From assembly GCA_002412965.1 (NCBI GenBank), contig DHWB01000004.1, forward strand, positions 434,001 through 498,000: 64,000 bases of DNA. The letters run 5' to 3'. The position numbers and the translations under genes were made by a program. Numbering within the stretch: the stretch's first letter is position 1; the number at the start of each line of letters is the position of its first letter. Under the pieces are notes generated by a model. It saw nothing but the letters and a program-made list of their open reading frames with translations. It was not told where the DNA came from and made no database searches. Below, one piece after another: positions 57,741 through 64,000 of this stretch. The DNA comes from Desulfomicrobium sp. UBA5193. Its GTDB lineage: Bacteria; Desulfobacterota; Desulfovibrionia; Desulfovibrionales; Desulfomicrobiaceae.

Positions 57741-59914
57741 GCGTCGCTTTTCCCGGAGCCCGGAATCAGGGGCAGGGAGAAGTGGAATTCGCTGCCGACC
57801 CCGGTTTCCGAGAGCATGCACAGGCTCGAACCCATGAGCTTCAGCAGGCGCTTGACGATGGCCAGGCCAATGCCCGTGCCGCCATGCCCGCGGCTTACGC
57901 CCATATCGGCCTGGGTGAAGGCTTCGAATACGGCGTCCAGCTTGTCGTCGGCAATGCCTTCGCCCGAGTCATACACGGCGAAATGCAGCATCCCATGCCC
58001 CGAGGCGCTGCGCACGGGGAGCAACGATATTTCGAGACGGACGTATCCTTGGCTCGTGTACTTGATGGCGTTGCCGATGAGGTTGAAGAGCACCTGGCGG
58101 ATGCGCTGCACGTCACCAGTGAGAAACTCGGAGATGGCCGGATCGTTCACGACGCTCAGCTCAAGCCCTTTGCGCGCGGCCTCTTCATGGAAGGCGCCCA
58201 TGATCGGCTGCGTGATCTGGGAGGCGACGAAGGGGCGATCGACAATGTTCAGGTTGCCGGTGTCCATGATCGACAGATCCAGGATGTCCTGCAGGATGGT
58301 CAGCAGGCTGCGGCTGGAGGTGATGGCCATGGCGATGAATTCTTCCATGTCCTCGGGGGGCATGTTCTGAATGATCTGAAGCGAGCCCAGGATGCCGTTT
58401 AAGGGGGTGCGTATCTCATGGCTCATGATCGCCAGGAATTCCGATTTGGCTTTGCTCGCGACCTCGGCCGCGTCCCTGGCTTTGAGGAGTTCCGCCTCGA
58501 CCAGTTTTTGCGCGGTGATGTCCACGAAGGATTCGACCAGGACCTGTCTGCCGCCGATTTCCGTCTGGATGGCGGATTTGAGGATCTGGATCGGTTTTTC
58601 GTTCACACCCATGATTTCGACTTCGCGACCCGCCAGGGTAAGACCGCGATCAAACACAGGGCAATCCCCCTCGCAGGCCGCGCAAATGTACAGATGACAG
58701 GGTGAGCCGACCACTTCGTCCAGGCTCCGGCCCGTCATCTGCAGAAGCTTCGGGTTGACGTAGCTGACCCTGCGCTCCTCGGTGTCCACGACGGCGATGC
58801 CGACCTGCAGGTTGTCGAGGATCTGGCGCAGCCTCTCCTCGCTGCGTTGCAGTTTGGACTGGGCCTGTTCGCGCTCGGTGATATCCTCCATGATCATGAG
58901 CGTCCGCTTGTCCTGAAGCAGCCTGCCCTGCAGGTTGAACAGCCTGAGCGTTCCGTTTTTGCAGGTCACGGTCGCGTGGGTGCCACCCGTTTCTTCGACG
59001 CCCTTCAGGCGCTGCGCCCAGATCCTGAGCAGGCCCGCCCTGGCGTGGATGTCGGGATAGGCCTTGCGAAACCAGCTGTTGCGGGTGCTGATATCACCCA
59101 GTTCGTATCCGGTCAGCTGCGTGAAGGCCGGATTGACCATGCTGACCCTGTTGTCGGGCTGGATGACCATGAGGCCCATGGGCAGCTTTTGGATCAGAGT
59201 GTTCAGCATGTCGAGATGAGTTAGCGTTTCGGTGTGGGACGCATCCAGTTCGGCAACATGGGCCCTGTAGAAGCGGCGGATCAGCAAGGTCGAGGGGACC
59301 AGAAAGCTCATGAGGATCAGAGACGCCGCAATGCTGATCAGCAGATGCCGGGTGCGGACGACGTCGATCTCGTGAAGGGCCATGTCCGCGCAGGAAAGGT
59401 ATGGTTTGCCTGCAGGACTGGATTCGAAGACGCAGGTGGTGCGAAAATTTCCCCACTCGTCGTTGTATGTCAGGGCGAAGTCCTGGCGGTTCTTGAGAGC
59501 CAGGAAAAATTCGTCCGGCGCGTCCGCGTAGGGATGGTAATACCAGGATTTCTGTTCACGGGCCTCCTCTTCCGTGACCGTCGGTGCGGAGAAATAGAGT
59601 TCCGTGCCGTTCTGGACGACCGTATAGACATAGATCAGGTCATTTATTTTTGCGAATTCATTGAACTTGTCACGATTTACGAGTTCTTCCTCGAAGGTGA
59701 TGGAGTCGGCGTCGAGGGTTCTGTCATGAAAATTGTCGGCCAAAAGATAGCGCAGGCTTCTGGACGCTGTTTGCAGTTTGCTGTCCGTGGCATCGAGAAA
59801 CTTTTGGTTTTCATATCCGGTCCAGGCCATGCTGAGTGCCAGGACAACTCCGACGTAGAGCAGGAGCAGGAGAACTGCTCGAAGGAGAATGGCGCGGGAC
59901 GATGTTGTGCTCAT
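57737..59914 (-). CDS. hybrid-free sensor histidine kinase with two PAS domains
   Basis: A 725-residue membrane kinase: TM helix (~12-34), periplasmic sensor (~35-205), second TM (~206-228), two PAS domains (~250-370 and ~385-500) of which the second contains CHLYICAACEGDCPVFD, a Cys-rich loop, then HisKA with SHEIRTPLNG and HATPase with NAIKYTSQG, DSGEGI and GGTGIGLAI. There is no receiver domain. The start at 59914 (MSTTSSRAILLRAV) is preferred. Translation is coupled to the radical SAM gene. Confidence 0.9.
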   Translation of the reverse strand: MSTTSSRAILLRAVLLLLLYVGVVLALSMAWTGYENQKFLDATDSKLQTASRSLRYLLADNFHDRTLDADSITFEEELVNRDKFNEFAKINDLIYVYTVVQNGTELYFSAPTVTEEEAREQKSWYYHPYADAPDEFFLALKNRQDFALTYNDEWGNFRTTCVFESSPAGKPYLSCADMALHEIDVVRTRHLLISIAASLILMSFLVPSTLLIRRFYRAHVAELDASHTETLTHLDMLNTLIQKLPMGLMVIQPDNRVSMVNPAFTQLTGYELGDISTRNSWFRKAYPDIHARAGLLRIWAQRLKGVEETGGTHATVTCKNGTLRLFNLQGRLLQDKRTLMIMEDITEREQAQSKLQRSEERLRQILDNLQVGIAVVDTEERRVSYVNPKLLQMTGRSLDEVVGSPCHLYICAACEGDCPVFDRGLTLAGREVEIMGVNEKPIQILKSAIQTEIGGRQVLVESFVDITAQKLVEAELLKARDAAEVASKAKSEFLAIMSHEIRTPLNGILGSLQIIQNMPPEDMEEFIAMAITSSRSLLTILQDILDLSIMDTGNLNIVDRPFVASQITQPIMGAFHEEAARKGLELSVVNDPAISEFLTGDVQRIRQVLFNLIGNAIKYTSQGYVRLEISLLPVRSASGHGMLHFAVYDSGEGIADDKLDAVFEAFTQADMGVSRGHGGTGIGLAIVKRLLKLMGSSLCMLSETGVGSEFHFSLPLIPGSGKSDA

Positions 59915-60051
59915 GGTCTTGGGTGGTGAAAGAGTCGCGTGGAAAAATGCCGCCAATCATGTTCTGCCGTAACGAATACCCAAAGCCCGGGAAAAGGGAA
60001 ATAAATATCATGGCTGGCGGTGTGCAAATGACGGCAGGACGTATCGGTTTT

Positions 60052-60087
60052 CAAAAAAAAGAAGGCCCTCGTCAGGAGACGAGGGCC
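60052..60087 (-). terminator. terminator of the ACT-domain gene
   Basis: GGCCCTCG pairs with CGAGGGCC around an 8-nt loop and is followed by a long T tract on the minus strand. Confidence 0.88.
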
Positions 60088-60114
60088 GAGGAGGCAAGGG
60101 CCGCGCCGAAAGTT

Positions 60115-60546
60115 CTAAAGTGAATAGAGCTCTTCGCCCGAGAGGATGCGGACATTGTTCTTCTGCAACACCTCGATGGCCTGGTCCGTGCGGTCGAAAC
60201 GGAAGATGAGGATGGCGTTGCGGCCGCTCTGGGTCACGAAGGCGTACATGTATTCCACGTTAACGCCGCCCGCGTTGAGCATCTCCAGGATGGTATGCAG
60301 CCCGCCGGGTCGGTCGCCCACCTCGGCGGCCACGACGTTGGTCCGGCCCACGGTGAAGCCTTTGGCCTTCAGGGCGTCCTTGGCCTTCTCGTTGTCGGTC
60401 ACGATGAGGCGCAGGATGCCGAAATCGGACGTGTCGGCCAGGGACAGGGCGCGGATATTGATCTGGTTTTCGGCCAGGGTCTTGGTCACTTCGGCCAGTC
60501 GGCCGGCTCTGTTTTCAAGAAAAACGGAAATCTGTTCAACTTTCAT
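60115..60546 (-). CDS. tandem ACT-domain protein paired with PaaK
   Basis: A 143-residue protein of two ACT domains (MKVEQISVFLENRAGRLAEV and VAAEVGDRPGGLHTILEMLN). Such proteins are regularly encoded next to phenylacetate-CoA ligases in anaerobes and probably sense an amino acid. It lies 51 bp downstream of paaK. Confidence 0.9.
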   Translation of the reverse strand: MKVEQISVFLENRAGRLAEVTKTLAENQINIRALSLADTSDFGILRLIVTDNEKAKDALKAKGFTVGRTNVVAAEVGDRPGGLHTILEMLNAGGVNVEYMYAFVTQSGRNAILIFRFDRTDQAIEVLQKNNVRILSGEELYSL

Positions 60547-60597
60547 GATTCCTCCCGGTCTGGGGTGGGGGCGCGGGATTGGCGCCTGCCCTGTTGT

Positions 60598-61899
60598 TTA
60601 CGAGTTGCGCAGGTCGATGATGCGTTTGGCCTTCCCCTCGGAGCGTTCGATACTCTGCGGTTCGGACAGGGTCACCTTGGCGGTGACGCCCAGGAATTCC
60701 TTGATATTTTTTTGTATCTTGGCTTCGATACGCTGTAAATGCCGGATCTCGTCGGAGAAGAGCTTTTCGTCTACCTCCACCTTGACCTCAAGCATGTCGA
60801 GGCTGCCCTGGCGGGTCAGGATGAGCTGATAGTGCGGGGCTACGCCCTGCGTTTCCAGGAGGATGGTCTCGATCTGCTGCGGGAAAACGTTCACGCCGCG
60901 GATGATGAGCATGTCGTCGCTGCGGCCCTGGATGCGGGAGATGCGCCGGTGGGTGCGGCCGCAGCGGCAGGGGATGGCCTCGATGCGCGTGATGTCGCGC
61001 GTGCGGTAACGGATGAGGGGCTGGGCTTCCTTGGTGATGGTGGTGATGACCAGTTCGCCGGATTCGCCCAGCGGCAGCTGCTCGCCCGTGTCGGGATCGA
61101 TGATCTCGATCAGGAAATGGTCTTCCCAGATATGCAGCCCGTCCTGGGCGTCGCAGCATTCCATACCTACTCCCGGACCCATGATTTCGGACAGTCCGTA
61201 AATGTCGAGGGCTTTTATCTGCAGCTTGGACTCGATCTCGGCGCGCATCTTCTCGCTCCAGGGCTCGGCCCCGAAAATGCCCGTGTGCAGCTTCAGGTCG
61301 GAGATGTTCATGCCTGCGGCGATGATGGATTCATACAGAAACAGTGCATAGGACGGGGTGCTGCACAGGATGGTCGAGCCGAAGTCGCGCATGAGCATGA
61401 CCTGGCGTCGGGTCCCGCCGCCGGAGATGGGCAGGATGGTCGCGCCCAGTCGCTCCACGCCGTAGTGCATGCCGAGACCCCCGGTGAAGAGGCCGTAGCC
61501 GTAGGCATTGTGCACGATGTCGCGGCGGCTGGCGCCCGCGCACATGAGCGAGCGGGCCATCAGTTCGGCCCAGGTGTTCACGTCGCGCTGGGTGTACCCG
61601 ACCACGGTGGCCTTGCCCGTGGTGCCCGAGGAGGCGTGCACGCGCACGACATTGTCGCGGGGCACGGCGAAGAGGCCGAAGGGGTAGTTGTTGCGCAGGT
61701 CCTGCTTCTCGGTGAAGGGCAAGTACTTGAGGTCGTCCAGGGAGCGGATCTGCTCCGGACGGATGCCCATCTCGTTGAACCTGTTCTGGTAGAAGGGCAC
61801 GTTGTAGTACACCTTTTCAACCATGGCCTTGAGCCGCCCGAGCTGCAGGGCCTCCAGCTCTTCCCGGGGCATGGTTTCGTTCGACACGTCGTAAAGCAT
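60598..61899 (-). CDS. paaK: phenylacetate-CoA ligase
   Basis: A 433-residue ANL-family ligase starting MLYDVSNETMPREELEALQL. The P-loop is VHASSGTTGKATVVGYT, with YGLSEIMGPGVGMEC and YRTRDITRIE downstream; length and motifs match PaaK. It activates phenylacetate or other aryl acids, probably during amino-acid degradation. ATG 61899 has a GGAGG site (CCTGGAGGTTCAGCC) nearby. Confidence 0.92.
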   Translation of the reverse strand: MLYDVSNETMPREELEALQLGRLKAMVEKVYYNVPFYQNRFNEMGIRPEQIRSLDDLKYLPFTEKQDLRNNYPFGLFAVPRDNVVRVHASSGTTGKATVVGYTQRDVNTWAELMARSLMCAGASRRDIVHNAYGYGLFTGGLGMHYGVERLGATILPISGGGTRRQVMLMRDFGSTILCSTPSYALFLYESIIAAGMNISDLKLHTGIFGAEPWSEKMRAEIESKLQIKALDIYGLSEIMGPGVGMECCDAQDGLHIWEDHFLIEIIDPDTGEQLPLGESGELVITTITKEAQPLIRYRTRDITRIEAIPCRCGRTHRRISRIQGRSDDMLIIRGVNVFPQQIETILLETQGVAPHYQLILTRQGSLDMLEVKVEVDEKLFSDEIRHLQRIEAKIQKNIKEFLGVTAKVTLSEPQSIERSEGKAKRIIDLRNS

Positions 61900-62181
61900 G
61901 GCTGAACCTCCAGGTAAAAAAATGAAAAAGCCGCGAACAAGGGGGGGGCTGTTCACGGCAATTGAAATCGTTCGCGCGGCTGGCGCTACACCGTGGCCCC
62001 TTCTGCGAAGGGGATTCTAAATATCAGGAAATGCGGTGAAACGGCAGCATTTTGCATTGCAGTTCTATGCCTTGACCCACCGTATTCGTCAAGTTTTGCC
62101 TCATTGCCGTGGGGCGCGTTTTGACGTAGACAATTTGAGTTTGAGCGATAAATTAAATGTAATGGAGTGCGAGAAATCAAT

Positions 62182-62544
62182 ATGGAAGAAAAAATCGGGC
62201 AGATCGTGACCTGGCTTGCGGACAAGAAGGGCACGAATATCAAGGCGCTTGACGTGCGGGGAATTTCACCCCTGACCGAGGCCATGATCTTTGTTACCGC
62301 CAGATCGGCCAAGCATGCCCAGTCCCTGGCGGACGAAATCATGCAGCGGCTTGCGGAAAATAAGTGGGAATATTTAGGTGTCGAAGGCTTGCAGAACGGT
62401 CAGTGGGTGCTGGTCGATTGCAACGATGTCATCGTGCATGTTTTTCAGGATGAAATGCGCTCCCTGTACAATGTCGAAGGGCTTTATTCCAAGGCCCCGG
62501 CTTTTGCCCTGCCGAAGAGCGTCACTTCCGGGGAAGGTAAATGA
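62182..62544 (+). CDS. rsfS: ribosome silencing factor RsfS
   Basis: A 120-residue protein with IKALDVRGISPLTEAMIFVT and GQWVLVDCNDVIVHVF, the RsfS/Iojap signature. It blocks ribosome subunit joining in starvation. ATG 62182 is preferred to an upstream GTG at 62167. The stop overlaps the gpmI start (ATGA). Confidence 0.93.
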   Translation: MEEKIGQIVTWLADKKGTNIKALDVRGISPLTEAMIFVTARSAKHAQSLADEIMQRLAENKWEYLGVEGLQNGQWVLVDCNDVIVHVFQDEMRSLYNVEGLYSKAPAFALPKSVTSGEGK

Positions 62545-64000
62545 AGAAACCGTGCGTACTGCTGATTCTGGACGGCTGGGGCAAGGCCGCTCCCGGTCCG
62601 GGAAATGCCGTGAGCCTGGCCCGGACTCCGCGCATGGACGCCCTTCTGTCTTCCTGTCCCAAGGGGGAGCTCAAATGCATGGGCCGTGATGTTGGTCTGC
62701 CCGACGGACAGATGGGCAACTCCGAGGTCGGCCATCTGAACCTCGGAGCCGGGCGCATCGTCTATCAGGACATCATGCGCATCAACCTGGCCATCGAGGA
62801 CGGCTCCCTGGCCGTAAGTCCTGTGCTGGCCGAGCTCGTGGGCACCGCCAAGGCGGCCTCGGGGAGGGTTCACCTGCTGGGCCTTGTCTCCGACGGGGGC
62901 GTGCACAGCATGCTCACCCATCTGGAGGCGGTGGTCCAGGCCCTGACCGACCAGGGAGTGGCGGACATCTGCGTGCACGCCTTTCTGGACGGCCGGGACA
63001 CTCCACCGCGCAGCGGCCTTGGCTATATCGAGGAACTGGAGGCGTCCCTGGCCCGCATGGGCGCCGGGCGCATCGCCACGGTCTCGGGACGGTATTACGC
63101 CATGGACCGCGATCTGCGCTGGGAGCGTGTGGAGCGCGCCTACGAGGCCCTGACTGTAGGTCGGGGGCTGACCGCTTTGAGCGCGGCGCAGGCTGTGCGC
63201 GATGCCTATGAGAACGGAGAAAACGACGAGTTCGTCCAGCCTCGCGTCATCCTGCGGGATGGGGCGCCCTCGGGCCTGATTCAGGACGGCGACGCCGTGC
63301 TTTTCTTCAATTTTCGGGCGGACCGGACCCGGGAGCTGACCCGGGCCTTGAACGAAGACGGCTTCACGGGCTTTGCTCGTCCGCACAAGGTGCGCCTGTC
63401 GCGTTTCGTGACCATGACCCGCTACGACAAGAACTTCGATCTGCCCGTGCTCTTTCCGCCGGTCAGCCTGGACCGGATTCTGGGACAGGTCGTGTCCGAG
63501 CAGGGGATGCGCCAGCTGCGCACCGCCGAAACGGAAAAATACGCCCACGTGACCTATTTTTTCAACGGAGGCCAGGAGACGCCCTTTCCCGGCGAAGACC
63601 GCGAGATGCTGCCCTCACCCAAGGAAGTTCCTACCTACGACTTCAAGCCGGAGATGAGCGTGTACAAGATCACGGACACTCTCGTTGGCGCTCTCGAAAC
63701 GGGTCAATATGATCTGGCGGTGTGCAATTTCGCCAACCTCGACATGGTCGGGCACACCGGGGTCATCCCGGCGGCCGTCAAGGCCTGCGAAGCCGTAGAT
63801 GAATGTCTGGGCCGGGTCATGGATTGCGTGGCGGGCATGGGCGGCACGCTTCTGGTCACTGCGGACCACGGCAACGCCGAGGACATGCTGGACGAGCACG
63901 GCAACGTGAAGACCTCGCACAGCCTCAATCCCGTCCCGTTTGTCTATGTCGGGCCGGATCAGGTCCGGGTCAGGGATGGCCGCCTGGCCGATGTGGCCCC
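62541..64000 (+). CDS. gpmI: 2,3-bisphosphoglycerate-independent phosphoglycerate mutase, truncated by window edge
   Basis: The frame from ATG 62541 runs to the window end without a stop (487 residues visible). It starts KKPCVLLILDGWG, has the catalytic serine in GQMGNSEVGHLNLGAGR, HAFLDGRDTPP, NFRADRTRELTRAL, VCNFANLDMVGHTG and TADHGNAED, the full GpmI set. Cobalt/manganese-dependent glycolytic enzyme. The C-terminus (~20-30 residues) is outside the window. Confidence 0.95.
   Translation, partial: MKKPCVLLILDGWGKAAPGPGNAVSLARTPRMDALLSSCPKGELKCMGRDVGLPDGQMGNSEVGHLNLGAGRIVYQDIMRINLAIEDGSLAVSPVLAELVGTAKAASGRVHLLGLVSDGGVHSMLTHLEAVVQALTDQGVADICVHAFLDGRDTPPRSGLGYIEELEASLARMGAGRIATVSGRYYAMDRDLRWERVERAYEALTVGRGLTALSAAQAVRDAYENGENDEFVQPRVILRDGAPSGLIQDGDAVLFFNFRADRTRELTRALNEDGFTGFARPHKVRLSRFVTMTRYDKNFDLPVLFPPVSLDRILGQVVSEQGMRQLRTAETEKYAHVTYFFNGGQETPFPGEDREMLPSPKEVPTYDFKPEMSVYKITDTLVGALETGQYDLAVCNFANLDMVGHTGVIPAAVKACEAVDECLGRVMDCVAGMGGTLLVTADHGNAEDMLDEHGNVKTSHSLNPVPFVYVGPDQVRVRDGRLADVA

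Noticed and set aside
1..64000. CRISPR array
   Set aside because: No series of regularly spaced short direct repeats was seen on reading through the window.

Overview
The window looks like the chromosome of a sulfate-reducing deltaproteobacterium of the Desulfovibrionales, most like Desulfomicrobium. I infer this from the periplasmic [NiFe] hydrogenase (hynBA) with its hyp genes, an adenylate kinase whose LID carries the Cys-His-Cys-Cys metal motif known from Desulfovibrio gigas, a futalosine-pathway menaquinone gene, and a selenocysteine-containing peptide. No 16S or database comparison was possible.

Bases 1 to about 14,070 are the right end of an integrative conjugative element. A Ti/RP4-type mating-pair-formation cluster runs leftward (traK, traL, traM, trbB, C, D, E, J, K-like, L, F, G, H-like) and continues into a PilN-type secretin cut by the window edge. 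The regulatory/integration module (small HTH protein, S24 repressor, excisionase-like protein, tyrosine integrase) ends beside a tRNA-Arg(CCU), the likely attachment site. Two promoters in this module carry the same 16-bp palindrome in their spacers, so one repressor probably governs transfer and excision together.

Bases 14,100 to 34,800 are core genome: a receiver/TPR protein, phosphoglucomutase between two long palindromic repeats, hypBA, a LysM protein, a CBS-ACT protein, several hydrolases, then (leftward) hynB-hynA-hynD-hypC and a degenerate ADP-ribosylglycohydrolase, a nitroreductase, a TPR protein, an MFS transporter, a GNAT protein and a large EF-hand-like membrane protein. Bases 34,900 to 47,900 hold thiSGHFE behind a TPP riboswitch and terminator, a Pit-type phosphate transporter with its DUF47 partner and Pho-box-like sites, a histone-deacetylase-family protein, a hydantoinase-like protein, an inositol-monophosphatase-family enzyme, two small unknown proteins, mqnA and adk.

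The most interesting locus is 48,210-50,460. A radical SAM/SPASM maturase lies downstream of an 83-codon gene that ordinary gene calling misses because it has two in-frame TGA codons. Both TGAs sit in a Gly-Ser-Gly-U-Gly-Gly context, and each is followed 17-18 nt later by a perfect 6-bp hairpin. This is a selenocysteine-containing peptide (SbtA/selenobiotic family) with its dedicated maturase (SbtM).

The right end (50,800-64,000) has an FAD oxidoreductase in an operon with an YnjBCD-like ABC transporter, a NudC NADH pyrophosphatase, a sensor histidine kinase with a radical SAM protein, paaK with its ACT-domain partner, and rsfS-gpmI, with gpmI running off the window.
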